A program made the translations under genes and the position numbers. From NCBI GenBank assembly GCA_020199835.1, contig JAIVJV010000010.1, positions 242,023-306,022 on the forward strand: a stretch of 64,000 nt of DNA. Reading direction: 5' to 3'. Below are positions 1-9,348 of this stretch, one piece after another; position 1 is the first letter of the stretch; each line of letters begins with the position of its first letter. Below the pieces are notes generated by a model that was not told the DNA's origin, made no database searches, and was given only the letters and a program-made list of their open reading frames with translations. The stretch is from Acidobacteriota bacterium (GTDB lineage Bacteria > Acidobacteriota > Blastocatellia > Pyrinomonadales > Pyrinomonadaceae).

Positions 1-282
1 AAAACGCCAGGCAAGCTGGTATATGGTCCGATGGAAGCCGCTATGATTTCCCAGATGATAGACCACCTCATCGTACCGATCGCGTTGCCGGGGGAACTCG
101 GCAATGGGATAGGTTTCAAACTCTCTTTGTAATTCTTCAACCGGCGCCTGTTCGTTGTAATACAGGTCGACCGCCAGGTGATGTCTGAGCTCTTTCAATA
201 ACCAGTAACTGTAATTGGCAACTCCGCTTTTTTGCGGAGGGAGCGGCGAAAGCCACGCTATTTTTTGGAGATGATTCGACAC
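1..282 (-). CDS. Glycosyltransferase family 4, N-terminal part (runs off window)
   Basis: Translating the minus strand from a GTG at 282 gives an open frame to the window edge (94 codons). Its start, SNHLQKIAWLSPLPPQKSGV followed by ANYS, is the typical N-terminus of GT4 glycosyltransferases, where a PxxSGIAxY-type loop contacts the sugar nucleotide. A TTG at 291 is an alternative start that would overlap the stop of the preceding gene (TTGA). It lies 5 bp downstream of the 814-residue glycosyltransferase gene and is almost certainly co-transcribed with it. The catalytic C-terminal half is outside the window, so substrate and completeness cannot be judged. Confidence 0.72.
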   Translation of the reverse strand, partial: MSNHLQKIAWLSPLPPQKSGVANYSYWLLKELRHHLAVDLYYNEQAPVEELQREFETYPIAEFPRQRDRYDEVVYHLGNHSGFHRTIYQLAWRF

Positions 283-287
283 CGCGA

Positions 288-2732
288 TCAAACAACCTCG
301 ATTTGCAATCGCACAGTCGGTGAGCCGTTGTGTTCAAACCAACAGACCGCTTCGCTAACGAGATCGCACTGTAACGTGTAAACACCCGGCGGAGGCGCCG
401 GTACTTTCGCGAGGAGTTCAAGCGATTCACCCGGCGTAATATTGCGGCCTTCCGGCTGTGGCAGTTCTTTACGAAAATAATCCAGGTCCAGAAGCGTGCC
501 GGCTTCGTCAAATAGATGCACGCCGAACCGAACGGCTCCGACGCGCGCTGAACTCGGCAACCACGTGGCCGTCCCCACATTTCTGACAATGACGTGCAAC
601 TCTGCGAAGCTACCGGCTTTTACCTGTGTCGCGCTCAGCTCGATCTCCAACTCTGCGCGCAATCCCGTGCGCTGGCGGCTATCTAACGGAAGTTGCGCTT
701 CGCCTTTGAATAAAAAGAAAACCCGGCGATGCTGCATTTCGCTCCGCGTGTCGGCAACCAGCGCTTCGCCCGTATCGACACCGCTCAGGTAATCTCCGAA
801 TTCATCCAGCGATCGCAGCAACGGCTTAGGATGGAAGATCGCTACCTTGATATCGGTAAATCCCGCCTCCTGCGCTGCGGACCAGATCTCATCCAAATCA
901 ACATCGTTCTCGATTAGTTTGTTGGTGCGCATCTCGTATTGCGACTGCGGAGTTCGGGAATGTTCCGGACCTGGTTCTGAAAAACCGGCAATGCCACCCG
1001 TTTTGAGAACTCGCGCCATTTCTTTCAGCACCTGCGCCGGATTAGGAACATGATGGAACGCGTCCCAACAACTGATGCGATCAACTGATTCGTCAGGCAA
1101 AACCAACGCGTGGCCGTCGAAGTGCAAAAACCGGGGTTCCGGCTGGTTACCGATAATCGGATGACGCCGGTAGAGTTCCTCGCCAATCTTCAGTGCCGTA
1201 GCGGAAACATCGACGGCAACGACATGCAATCCTAACTGGCTAAGAAAACGGGAAGTCCAGCATGAACCAGCGCCGAAATCCATAATCGTCATGTCCGGAA
1301 GCAGGTTCAAGCCTTGCACGACGTGAGCAAAGTTGACCAGCAGATCGGGCATTTCATTCACGGACGCGAAAGGTTTGGCGTGCAGGTAATCCCAATTGTC
1401 GAGCCGGGCGAAGAACGTCTCAGCGGTTTCGCATAACTCTTCGACGGACAACTCGCGCATGCGCTGGCGAACGTCGATGAAGTCGGCCGGGGACGACGTC
1501 TCGCTCGCAACCACTTCCTCGTGGCCTTTTTTCTTCGAGTGGCCTTCGTCCTGCGAACAACGCACCGCCGCGCTAAAAGCGTCAATCGTCGTGAGGCCGG
1601 TTTTCTTCCAGCTAAAGCCACTGGCATATTCGTACCGGCGCAACTTCCATTCATCGTCCATCGGCGAGTTCAGGGCGTGGTAAAGACTCTCAGCCATTTC
1701 CTCGACGTTATACGGATCGAAATAGATCGCGAATTGACCACCGACCTCCGGAACCGACGAAGTGTTTGACGCCGCGACGGGCAGGCCACAAGCGAGACCT
1801 TCCAGGACCGGCAGTCCGAACCCCTCATACAGTGAGGGGAAAAACAAACAGCGGGCCTTTTGATAGAGTTCGATCAGTTTCTGATCGTCTACAAAGCCAA
1901 GCAGGAAAACCTTGCCTTCGAGCCCGAGTTTTTTTGCGTGATTAAGCAGGCGAGCCTCGCTCACTTTGTCGGAATGACAGACGATGCACAACTGCGTGGC
2001 TGCGATCTTTGGGTCATCGCCATATCGTCGCTGCAAAGCGGCAAAACTCTCGACCGCCCGCTCCATGTTCTTCCGTGGATCGAAGCCGCCCGGATAGAGC
2101 ACGTAATCAGTGGTCTCGGCAGCATGAGGAAAAGGATAGGGACGAAACGCCGGATCAACTCCCAGTTGCGTTACGACGTGGCGTTTCGCTTTCACGTCCA
2201 GCAGCCTCAGGGTATCCGACTTCGTGTGATGTGAAATATGCAGGAAAAGATCGAAATCAGTCACCAAACGCTGCAACTTGTTCCGGTAAGACGAAAGCAT
2301 ACCCGCCGGCCACTGTTTCGCATATTCGTTTTCCATCACGGCCGGTATCAGATCGAACATGGTCACGACGTATTTACATTTGCTCCCAGACCGGTGGGGA
2401 AGCACGACCTGGTCCATCAAGGCATTGGGCGACCAGTAAACGTCGATTTTCAAGCGTTCGAGGTCATTGTTAAGAGCGTCGGAATAGCGTTGTTCGTGAT
2501 TGGACCAATCGTCACCGGCGCGATTACCGTAGCTCTCGTTAGTGAGCACCTGCAATTTCGAGCGAGCCCACGGCGATAATACGTTCAGGTGTGGACCGCC
2601 AGGCGCAGCCAGATAGAAGTCGGAGACGAAATCGTAACGCAGCACCTGCTCCAGCGTTTTTATAAAGTATTTGCCGATTCCGCGATTGATCTCGGCAGTG
2701 AGCAGGGTTTGTCCGTCGATGAGTACGTTCAT
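288..2732 (-). CDS. Trifunctional-looking glycosyltransferase GT4 / methyltransferase / beta-sandwich fusion
   Basis: An 814-residue protein with three modules. Residues 1-390 are a GT4 glycosyltransferase (FDPRKN motif, then YEGFGLPVLEGLACGLPV carrying the E-x7-E signature). Residues about 430-650 are a class I SAM methyltransferase (MDFGAGSCWTSRFL as glycine-rich motif I, then VVAVDVS). Residues about 700-814 form a beta-rich domain (NVGTATWLP, ITPGESLELLAKVPAPPPGVYTL) resembling the sugar-binding C-terminal domain of Wzt ABC proteins. The stop of this gene lies 5 bp before the next glycosyltransferase, and its ATG overlaps the upstream gene by 4 bp (ATGA), so it is in an operon. Likely role: adding a sugar and capping or methylating it during O-antigen-like glycan assembly. 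Substrate unknown. Confidence 0.88.
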   Translation of the reverse strand: MNVLIDGQTLLTAEINRGIGKYFIKTLEQVLRYDFVSDFYLAAPGGPHLNVLSPWARSKLQVLTNESYGNRAGDDWSNHEQRYSDALNNDLERLKIDVYWSPNALMDQVVLPHRSGSKCKYVVTMFDLIPAVMENEYAKQWPAGMLSSYRNKLQRLVTDFDLFLHISHHTKSDTLRLLDVKAKRHVVTQLGVDPAFRPYPFPHAAETTDYVLYPGGFDPRKNMERAVESFAALQRRYGDDPKIAATQLCIVCHSDKVSEARLLNHAKKLGLEGKVFLLGFVDDQKLIELYQKARCLFFPSLYEGFGLPVLEGLACGLPVAASNTSSVPEVGGQFAIYFDPYNVEEMAESLYHALNSPMDDEWKLRRYEYASGFSWKKTGLTTIDAFSAAVRCSQDEGHSKKKGHEEVVASETSSPADFIDVRQRMRELSVEELCETAETFFARLDNWDYLHAKPFASVNEMPDLLVNFAHVVQGLNLLPDMTIMDFGAGSCWTSRFLSQLGLHVVAVDVSATALKIGEELYRRHPIIGNQPEPRFLHFDGHALVLPDESVDRISCWDAFHHVPNPAQVLKEMARVLKTGGIAGFSEPGPEHSRTPQSQYEMRTNKLIENDVDLDEIWSAAQEAGFTDIKVAIFHPKPLLRSLDEFGDYLSGVDTGEALVADTRSEMQHRRVFFLFKGEAQLPLDSRQRTGLRAELEIELSATQVKAGSFAELHVIVRNVGTATWLPSSARVGAVRFGVHLFDEAGTLLDLDYFRKELPQPEGRNITPGESLELLAKVPAPPPGVYTLQCDLVSEAVCWFEHNGSPTVRLQIEVV

Positions 2733-3964
2733 TGAGACGTGAAGGCTGCAAGACTCGGACGGGCGCTGTCAACTTCGGCACGAGCAGTGACAAGTTCGTC
2801 GAGGTACTTTGACAGCACGACATCAAAGGAAAACTCGCGCGACACGTAGCGATGGCCGTTGGCCGCGAGCTCGGTGCGGCTGTGCTCTTGATCTTCAAGA
2901 TATTTCAACGCCAGGCAGAACTCATCGCTGCTGGAAACAAAAAGGCCGCCGTTGGATCTTCTTACGTGACTTCTCGTAACAGCGCAGTTCGCGGAGACGA
3001 CACAGGGGACGCCACACAGCCATCCTTCCATGATGACAATCGAAAAGCTTTCATTGTCGGACAGGTTGATGATGGCTTTCGAGTGTCTTATGAGCTGCAA
3101 CTTTCTCGCGTCGGAGACGAAACCAAGGTCAACGTAATGTTCATCTCGCGGCAGCAACGATTGGTCGCCACCGCCAATAAACACCAGTTTCGTGCCACGC
3201 CGAAATCTACGTGTGTACTCGGCGAACCATTCGCACAACAGATGCACGTTTTTGCCGCGCTCCTTGCGCCCGGCGTAGATGAAATAACTTTCAGGTACAT
3301 CGGCGGGCTTCTCCATCACCTGTGCGTCATTCGCAGCCAGTTCGACACCAACACCGGCTACGACTCCTTCGACGACCCGCCGGCCGACGCGGCGGCCATA
3401 CTGCCGGACGGTCAGTTCCTTTTCCTCGCGAGAATTGAAGAAGAGCAGTTTCGAGTTTTCGAGCAAACGCTCGGTTGCTTTCCAGTAGAACTGCGGCTCA
3501 TCGTGAAAACAGGGTACGAGGGAGATCTCATTTGGATATGGGTTTACAACCGAATGCGTGAGTCCATGAAAATACGGCAACGCGAGCAGTTGATACTGCC
3601 GCGTCAAAAAAGGACGTAACGCCTGGACCAGAGCCTCGCTGTTGATGCCGTAATCGAAAAAGTCCTGCTGCTCCTGAATCGATAACTCTCTCCCGCGTGT
3701 CAGTTTCTTGATGACCGAATCGTACGGCGCGCGGATCTTACCGGTGGCGAAACGGTGTGTTTCGATCCCTTCGACGTCGTAAACACCGGGCTCGTAATGG
3801 TCCTCCCACCAACTGTCGTAGGGCGAGAGCGAGCAGGTGGTAAATACGATCGTCTGAACGCCGCGTTTGTTCAACTCGCGCGCCATGTTCCGCGCAAGCA
3901 GCTCAGCGCCGCCGGCAAAGCGGCCAAACCAGGGAGTAATGATTCCGATCTTTCCGTTGAACAT
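2729..3964 (-). CDS. Glycosyltransferase family 4
   Basis: A 411-residue GT-B fold enzyme. The N-terminus (GIITPWFGRFAGGAELLAR) has the GGAE acceptor loop of GT4 enzymes. The C-terminal donor domain shows YFIYAGRKERGKNVHLL and NESFSIVIMEGWLCGVPCVV, an E-x7-E-like signature in which the first acidic residue is followed by SFSIVIME. No signal peptide or membrane segment, so it acts on the cytoplasmic face. It sits 17 bp downstream of the DUF4214/methyltransferase gene and overlaps the next gene by 4 bp. Expected role: transfer of one sugar during assembly of a surface polysaccharide; the sugar cannot be told from sequence. Confidence 0.9.
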   Translation of the reverse strand: MFNGKIGIITPWFGRFAGGAELLARNMARELNKRGVQTIVFTTCSLSPYDSWWEDHYEPGVYDVEGIETHRFATGKIRAPYDSVIKKLTRGRELSIQEQQDFFDYGINSEALVQALRPFLTRQYQLLALPYFHGLTHSVVNPYPNEISLVPCFHDEPQFYWKATERLLENSKLLFFNSREEKELTVRQYGRRVGRRVVEGVVAGVGVELAANDAQVMEKPADVPESYFIYAGRKERGKNVHLLCEWFAEYTRRFRRGTKLVFIGGGDQSLLPRDEHYVDLGFVSDARKLQLIRHSKAIINLSDNESFSIVIMEGWLCGVPCVVSANCAVTRSHVRRSNGGLFVSSSDEFCLALKYLEDQEHSRTELAANGHRYVSREFSFDVVLSKYLDELVTARAEVDSARPSLAAFTSQ

Positions 3965-3981
3965 TTTGGAAGCGGAGCAGC

Positions 3982-5670
3982 TTAAGGCGTCGCCGGTTTT
4001 GTCGCGATTATTCCGTAGTCAGGAGCACTGTAGAAGTACTCGTTGAAACGTTTTATCAGCTCGCTGTCGCCTTCGATCCTGGCGGCGTCCCACGGCCGCA
4101 GTTTCAATACCCTGGCGTCGGTGAAGCCCCGCGACTCCAACAGAAATTGCAGCGTCTGACTGGGAATCGGATTGCGGTGGGTAGGATCAGTGTAGAAAGC
4201 GTAACTACCGACCATAAAATTTTCCGGGTTCGGCGTTTCGAGTATTACCAGGCCGCCGGGCTTCAGTGTGCGGTCAATCTCGTCGATTAACTGCATCAGT
4301 ACTTCGAAACGCAGATGTTCGACGAGATGGAAGCTGGTAACCACATTCAGGCTTTCTGACGGCAGGCTTCGCAGATGGGCCAAAGCATCCGCTTCGACAA
4401 CCTCGAAACCGGCGCGGCGACATTCTTCGACAAACACACGGTTACGATCTACGCCGTGACATTCAATGCCGGTGGCGCGCAACAGACGCAACCATTCGCC
4501 GCGTCCGGATCCAACGTCCAGAACGCCGTTTGTAACCTGCGCAGCAGCCAAAAACGGAAGATAAACTTCGAGGCGCTGCTGGACCTCTTCACGTTCACCG
4601 CGAAATCGATCTTCAAACGAAGCGTATAGATTATCAAGCAGGTGCTCATCCTCTTCCGCTGCCACGTTGGCAAATGAGGGTTGGGCGCCGTTTTGCTTCA
4701 CCGCTTCGAGCAACGTAGCGACGCTTCTTTGCTGCGCCTTGAGCGCGCTTTGCTGCGTTGTAAGTTCGTTGCGGAGCACCTGGTGGCTATCGCTGAGGTT
4801 CTCGATGTTCTGTTTCTGTTCTACGGCGTGATTTTGAAGCAGCGTCAGTTGCTCAACGAGCTGAGCATTACGAGAAGCGATCTGTTCAGCGAGTTTTTTC
4901 GTGGACTCGAGATCGTCGCGCACTTCAGCCATTCGCGCACCGAGGACGTTTCGGAGTTCTGTCTGTTGCGCGCTTAACGCTTCGTACTGTCGCAAAGCAG
5001 ATTCAAGCGCCTGCTGCTGCTCCGTTGTTCGTTGCAGGGCTTCCAGTATTTGGGCGGAGATTTGCGCCCGTGCATCGTTAGCTTCCCGCTTACTCTGGTT
5101 TTGATAATCAACTACTCGATCCAGCTGGGACCACAGATAAAACTCAAAGCGGTTTTGATGCTGGACCAGCAAAGGCAATCGAGCGATTGCGGTGAACAAT
5201 CGAACGAAGTACCCGATCAACGGAACTCGACCAACGCGCCTGATGAACAGCGGCAGAGATAGGCCATCCAAGCGGACGTTGTTGCGTTGTCCTTCCGAAG
5301 AAGAATGCAAACTGGCCAGGATGTCGAGTTTATTGAATCGTCCACTCGCGAGTCCGTCGAGATGCTGGGCCACGCCGATTTCATCCGGTTCGCGCAAGAG
5401 CAGCGCCACGTATGAATTGCGCAGGAAGTCGAAACCATGAAAGCGCAACAGATCGTTGACGTGATAATGCTTGTCGAGTTTCGGTTGAAACGCGGGTTGC
5501 AGACGCAGTGCATCACCATTCTGGACCGGTTGACCGGCGCTCCATGAAACGTTGGCAGCCGGAACGTTGGCAGCCGAACCGTTCCCGTGAGTGTCGCCGT
5601 GCTGCCGGGCTACGGCGTCACGGATCTCATACATAATGCGGTCGATATCGAGGCTGTTTGTCTCTGGCAT
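3982..5670 (-). CDS. DUF4214 / coiled-coil / SAM-dependent methyltransferase protein
   Basis: Start chosen at the ATG at 5670 (MPETNSLDIDRIMYEIRDAV), since the DIDxIMxxIR opening is usual for glycan-locus proteins of this type and longer versions would run into the divergent ABC gene. 562 residues. A DUF4214-like segment near residues 60-140 (LRFHGFDFLRNSYVALLLRE) is followed by a long coiled coil (about 190-330, rich in Q and E, LEQ/ALE heptads). A C-terminal methyltransferase follows (GVLDVGSGRGEWLRLL, then FHLVEHL and LKPGGLVILETPNPEN). The architecture recalls WbdD-type chain terminators, which use a coiled coil as a molecular ruler and a methyltransferase to cap O-antigen. That analogy is inference. 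It is the first gene of the leftward operon, divergent from the Wzt-like gene. Confidence 0.85.
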   Translation of the reverse strand: MPETNSLDIDRIMYEIRDAVARQHGDTHGNGSAANVPAANVSWSAGQPVQNGDALRLQPAFQPKLDKHYHVNDLLRFHGFDFLRNSYVALLLREPDEIGVAQHLDGLASGRFNKLDILASLHSSSEGQRNNVRLDGLSLPLFIRRVGRVPLIGYFVRLFTAIARLPLLVQHQNRFEFYLWSQLDRVVDYQNQSKREANDARAQISAQILEALQRTTEQQQALESALRQYEALSAQQTELRNVLGARMAEVRDDLESTKKLAEQIASRNAQLVEQLTLLQNHAVEQKQNIENLSDSHQVLRNELTTQQSALKAQQRSVATLLEAVKQNGAQPSFANVAAEEDEHLLDNLYASFEDRFRGEREEVQQRLEVYLPFLAAAQVTNGVLDVGSGRGEWLRLLRATGIECHGVDRNRVFVEECRRAGFEVVEADALAHLRSLPSESLNVVTSFHLVEHLRFEVLMQLIDEIDRTLKPGGLVILETPNPENFMVGSYAFYTDPTHRNPIPSQTLQFLLESRGFTDARVLKLRPWDAARIEGDSELIKRFNEYFYSAPDYGIIATKPATP

Positions 5671-5763
5671 TTGTTGCCGGATTCTATCGCAAAACTGCTG
5701 TCGCCTTAACCGCTGAAGACGCGCATTGCACAGACCTTGTTCCTCTTCATATGATACGAGCCC

Positions 5764-7068
5764 ATGGAAACTGCCGTCAGAGTAGAAGGAGTTTCGAAGC
5801 AATTTCGCATCTACGATCACGCTTCTGATCGGTTGAAGGAGATGCTGACGCGCGGCCGGTGGGCTAAGCACCGCGAATTCTGGGCACTGCGCGACGTAAG
5901 TTTCGAAGTCGAGAAGGGGACCACGTTCGGCATTGTTGGTCCGAACGGTTGTGGCAAGTCTACGCTGCTGCAAATCATCGCCGGCACTCTCGAGCCAACT
6001 CACGGAACGACGTCACACGACGGCCGCCTCTCGGCCCTGCTGGAGCTCGGTGCGGGTTTCAACCCGGAATTTACCGGCGTCGAAAACGTTTTCATGAACG
6101 CTACGCTGATGGGCTTCTCACAAGCGGAGACAGCCGCGATGCTGCCCGAAATCGAACGCTTTGCCGAGATTGGTGAGTTCATTAATCAGCCGGTCAAGAC
6201 CTACTCGACCGGAATGTACGTTCGGTTGGCCTTTGCGGCGGCGATTAGCGTGATGCCGCAAATTCTGATCGTCGATGAAGCACTCGCTGTCGGCGACGCC
6301 ATCTTTCAACATCGATGCATGCGGCGCATACGCGAGATGCAGGAGAGTGGCATGACAATCCTGCTCGTCTCGCACGATCCGCATGCGATCCGTGCGTTAT
6401 GCTCGCGCGCAATGCTTCTGCATGCCGGGCAGGTGGAGGCGTTAGGAAAACCTGCCGACGTTCTGAACCGGTATCAAAAACTGATCATGGCCCGCGAGAC
6501 GGCATACGACCTGAGCCAACCAACCGCTCCGGCAATAACAGACGAGGACGAAGTAGAAATCACGCCAAAGCTCTCTTACACGTTCCGGCATGGCGATGGG
6601 AGAGCAGAGATAATGGCGGTGTCGTTGCGCAATGCCTCGCAACAACCTATCGAATTTGTGGAGACGGGCGAAGAAGTCGAAATCCGTGTTCGCGTCTTGT
6701 TTCATGCTCCGGCGGAAGTGCCCGTCTGTGGCTTTCTGATTCGAAATCGCCACGGCATTCATATCTACGGCACGAACACTGAACTGCAACAACTGGACTT
6801 CGGCGAGGCAGCAGCGGGTGACGTTTTCGAAGTAAGTTTTGTCTTCCACTGCTGGCTCGCGCCGGATACCTACTCGTTAACGTTTGCCATTCACAGCGCG
6901 GACGGAATCAGTTTTGACTGGATCGACGGCGCGCTCTTCTTTCGGGTGATGAGTCCCGTAACAGTGGAAGGTGTTACCAACCTCAACGCAAGTGCGCGCG
7001 TCCGCCGGCTGGGAGCGCATAAGAGCTACGCGAGAGCTGAAGGTGAACATGGAGCAGTTGTCGTCTAA
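5764..7068 (+). CDS. wzt: Wzt-like polysaccharide ABC transporter ATP-binding protein
   Basis: A 434-residue protein. The ABC ATPase domain (residues 1-235) has Walker A GPNGCGKS (59-66), signature YSTGMYVRLA, Walker B ILIVDEALAVGD (167 on) and the switch histidine in LLVSHD. Residues about 260-420 form a beta-sandwich like the C-terminal carbohydrate-binding domain of Wzt proteins, which recognises the capped non-reducing end of O-antigen before export. Divergent from the methyltransferase gene; the 93-bp gap probably holds both promoters. The partner permease (Wzm) is not in the window. The downstream membrane protein overlaps it by 20 bp but does not look like Wzm. With the methyltransferases nearby, a cap-dependent ABC export route for a surface polysaccharide is likely. 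Confidence 0.92.
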   Translation: METAVRVEGVSKQFRIYDHASDRLKEMLTRGRWAKHREFWALRDVSFEVEKGTTFGIVGPNGCGKSTLLQIIAGTLEPTHGTTSHDGRLSALLELGAGFNPEFTGVENVFMNATLMGFSQAETAAMLPEIERFAEIGEFINQPVKTYSTGMYVRLAFAAAISVMPQILIVDEALAVGDAIFQHRCMRRIREMQESGMTILLVSHDPHAIRALCSRAMLLHAGQVEALGKPADVLNRYQKLIMARETAYDLSQPTAPAITDEDEVEITPKLSYTFRHGDGRAEIMAVSLRNASQQPIEFVETGEEVEIRVRVLFHAPAEVPVCGFLIRNRHGIHIYGTNTELQQLDFGEAAAGDVFEVSFVFHCWLAPDTYSLTFAIHSADGISFDWIDGALFFRVMSPVTVEGVTNLNASARVRRLGAHKSYARAEGEHGAVVV

Positions 7069-8131
7069 CCCGCTCAGGGTAGCACTCGAGGCCCGAAGCA
7101 TCGGAAGAAACGCACTACTCAGGCGTTGGTTCCTGCTGTCGTTGCTGGTCTGCACCTGGCTCCCAATGGTGTTCTTTATCCTGTTAGCTCGCACCGCCGA
7201 TGCCAGCGGCGGAAGTCTCGCAGGGATCAAGACAGTTTTCCTGTTCCTGGGCACAGCGCATGTGCCAGCCACCTTGTTCTTCTATTCGGACAAAGAGTTC
7301 GCGCCGATAATTCAACAGCATCGCGGGCGGTACATATACGTCCCGATACTGCTGACGATCATCACGGGTCTCGTTTTTGCTTTTCTGGACTTCACTACGC
7401 AAGCGTTTGTGTTGCTCGCTTACTGGTCCTGGCAAGCGTTTCATTACGGGCGGCAAAACGTCGGCATCTACGCCTTCGCGTCGATATCGGAAACATCGCG
7501 GCCACCCCGCAAAGAGGAGAGACTCGCGATCGAAGCCGGCACGCTGCTGGCCATTCTCGGCACGTTCAAGATTCTCGGCACTGCCGTCGCGCCCGCTTAC
7601 CTGCACTCTACCTTCGATTATCTTTACCGGTTCGGCTTACTCGGTTTTGCCGGCTTGCTCATCTTCAGCGTGGTGGTCTATGCCAGGGGTTTCAAGGATA
7701 CGACGCTTTTCAAAACCCTCTTCTTCTTCACTGCTGTCCTCTTTTTTCTGCCGGTTTTTGTCTCGACCAATAACAACATCGCCTTTCTCAGTTATGCGAT
7801 CGCGCACGGCCTCCAGTACATCATCTTCATGATGGTGGTTTCGAGCACGGCTCCTACTGCAGCGCCGACCCGAGCCTTTCCGTACAAGAGCTTCGCGACG
7901 TTTCTCGTTTTTGTGCTAATCGCGGGATTTGCGTTCTGGCGGGTCGGCGACCTGAGAGAGATCGCGTTTGTGAAGAACGCCTGGCCTTACGCTCGAGCGG
8001 CAGATTTTCTCTTTGGCGCCGTGCTCGGGGCGACGATGTCTCACTTCGTAATTGATGCCGATGCGTGGCGGTTGCGATTAGAGCGACAAAGAGCGTATAT
8101 GACTAAGCGCTTCTACTTTGTCTTCGACTGA
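7049..8131 (+). CDS. Polytopic membrane protein with conserved histidine motifs, function unknown
   Basis: Start at ATG 7049, which has AAGGTGA just upstream and gives MEQLSSNPLR; it overlaps the ABC gene by 20 bp. 360 residues with about eight hydrophobic segments. Histidine-containing motifs lie at membrane edges: SWQAFHYGRQNVG, YAIAHGLQYIIF and SHFVIDADAWRLR. This HY..Q / H..QY / HF..D pattern is suggestive of an integral-membrane metal-dependent enzyme, and vaguely like Brp/Blh-type carotenoid oxygenases, but I do not recognise the family with confidence. It is not a Wzm permease by appearance. Co-transcription with the Wzt-like gene suggests a part in glycan or lipid-linked glycan handling. 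Its 3' end overlaps the convergent glycosyltransferase by 29 bp. Confidence 0.8.
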   Translation: MEQLSSNPLRVALEARSIGRNALLRRWFLLSLLVCTWLPMVFFILLARTADASGGSLAGIKTVFLFLGTAHVPATLFFYSDKEFAPIIQQHRGRYIYVPILLTIITGLVFAFLDFTTQAFVLLAYWSWQAFHYGRQNVGIYAFASISETSRPPRKEERLAIEAGTLLAILGTFKILGTAVAPAYLHSTFDYLYRFGLLGFAGLLIFSVVVYARGFKDTTLFKTLFFFTAVLFFLPVFVSTNNNIAFLSYAIAHGLQYIIFMMVVSSTAPTAAPTRAFPYKSFATFLVFVLIAGFAFWRVGDLREIAFVKNAWPYARAADFLFGAVLGATMSHFVIDADAWRLRLERQRAYMTKRFYFVFD

Positions 8132-9254
8132 CTACCTCACGGTAAAGCTCCAACGTGGCGGACGCCGTTTTTTCCCACGAAAACTTTTTCGCACGTTCCA
8201 TACCGGCCGCGGAACGGTGCTGCCGCTCGTCGGAGTCCTGAAGCAAACAGGCAATTCCCTCGGCGAGCTCGCTAAAGTTTGTGGGTGAAATCAGCCGTGC
8301 CGCCGTGCCGGCTGTTTCAACCATGCTCGGCGCGTTGCTCGTTACCACGGGCGCGCCACACGCCATCGCCTCCAGTAAAGGCAAACCGAAACCCTCGTAC
8401 AGCGACGGGTAAACAAAAACCTGGCACGCCGAGTAAAGAGCACGCAGATCCTCGTCAGCCAGGTAGCCGGTGAACACGACCCGCTCTCTCATTTGGATAC
8501 TAGCCAAATAGGATTTCAAGTCTCCGGTCAGCCAACCTTCACTTCCCGCGATGACGAGTTGAGGACGCAACGACGTCGTGGTGTACAACTCGTTCACCGC
8601 GCGAAGTAGATTGAGGAGATTTTTTCGCGGTTCGATCGTGCCGACGAATAGTATGAACTCATCGTCGAGAGCGAACCGTTGACGTATAGCCACAGTGTCG
8701 GGCGCTGAAACACGCCGGAAGTAAGCACGCGCAGCCTCGGGAATCGCTACCACTCGCTCCGCCGCGATTTTCAAGTTTTCAGACACTTCGCGTTTCACGG
8801 CTTCGGAAGGAGTAATCACCGCCGCAGCCCTGCGCGCCATCAGCGGCAGGTTACGGCGGGCGCGTCGTACCAGATGCTCCTCGTGCGTCTCGGGGAACAG
8901 CAGCAAAGACAAATCGTGAATGGTGACCACGGACGGACACTTGCCCCAGAATGGAACGGTAAAGTTGGTTCCGTGAAAGAGGTCGAGGGACGCCCGCTTG
9001 CAATATCGCGGGAGGCCGAATGCCCACCAGTCGCGGCCACTGAATGCGGTCACGCGTGCGTGCGGCGCTTGCAGGTTTGCAGGCATTGTTCGCGTGCGAG
9101 GGATTTGTAGCTTTGCCGCAGCGAAGGGCGGGACGACGAGTTGAAACTCTTCCGCGGGAGCTATCGACGCGAGCGCATGCGCCAATTCAAACGTGTAATG
9201 CCCTACGCCGGTTTTTTGCTGCGTCAGGGAAAGACCATCGAGTCCAATGCGCAT
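8103..9254 (-). CDS. Glycosyltransferase family 4
   Basis: A 383-residue GT4 enzyme. The N-terminus MRIGLDGLSLTQQKTGVGHY is the common start of mannosyltransferase-like GT4 proteins. The donor-binding half has FILFVGTIEPRKNL and YPSLYEGFGLPLLEAMACG, holding the E-x7-E signature, then PVVTSN. Cytoplasmic, no signal peptide. It resembles the N-terminal module of the 814-residue fusion protein in the same locus. Transcribed leftward alone; its end overlaps the convergent membrane-protein gene by 29 bp. Sugar donor and acceptor are unknown; mannose is a common donor in the family. Confidence 0.9.
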   Translation of the reverse strand: MRIGLDGLSLTQQKTGVGHYTFELAHALASIAPAEEFQLVVPPFAAAKLQIPRTRTMPANLQAPHARVTAFSGRDWWAFGLPRYCKRASLDLFHGTNFTVPFWGKCPSVVTIHDLSLLLFPETHEEHLVRRARRNLPLMARRAAAVITPSEAVKREVSENLKIAAERVVAIPEAARAYFRRVSAPDTVAIRQRFALDDEFILFVGTIEPRKNLLNLLRAVNELYTTTSLRPQLVIAGSEGWLTGDLKSYLASIQMRERVVFTGYLADEDLRALYSACQVFVYPSLYEGFGLPLLEAMACGAPVVTSNAPSMVETAGTAARLISPTNFSELAEGIACLLQDSDERQHRSAAGMERAKKFSWEKTASATLELYREVVSRRQSRSA

Positions 9255-9348
9255 CGACTGAAAAGCGGAAATGGTCCAAAAGAAATCGAGGTTGGTCGTC
9301 GTTAGACGGCCAACCTCGCGTCATTTTCGGAACTGTGTCTGATGGTTC

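Noticed and set aside
7049..8131. Wzm permease partner of the Wzt-like ATPase
   Set aside because: Number of helices (about eight) and motifs do not match ABC-2 polysaccharide permeases, which have six helices.
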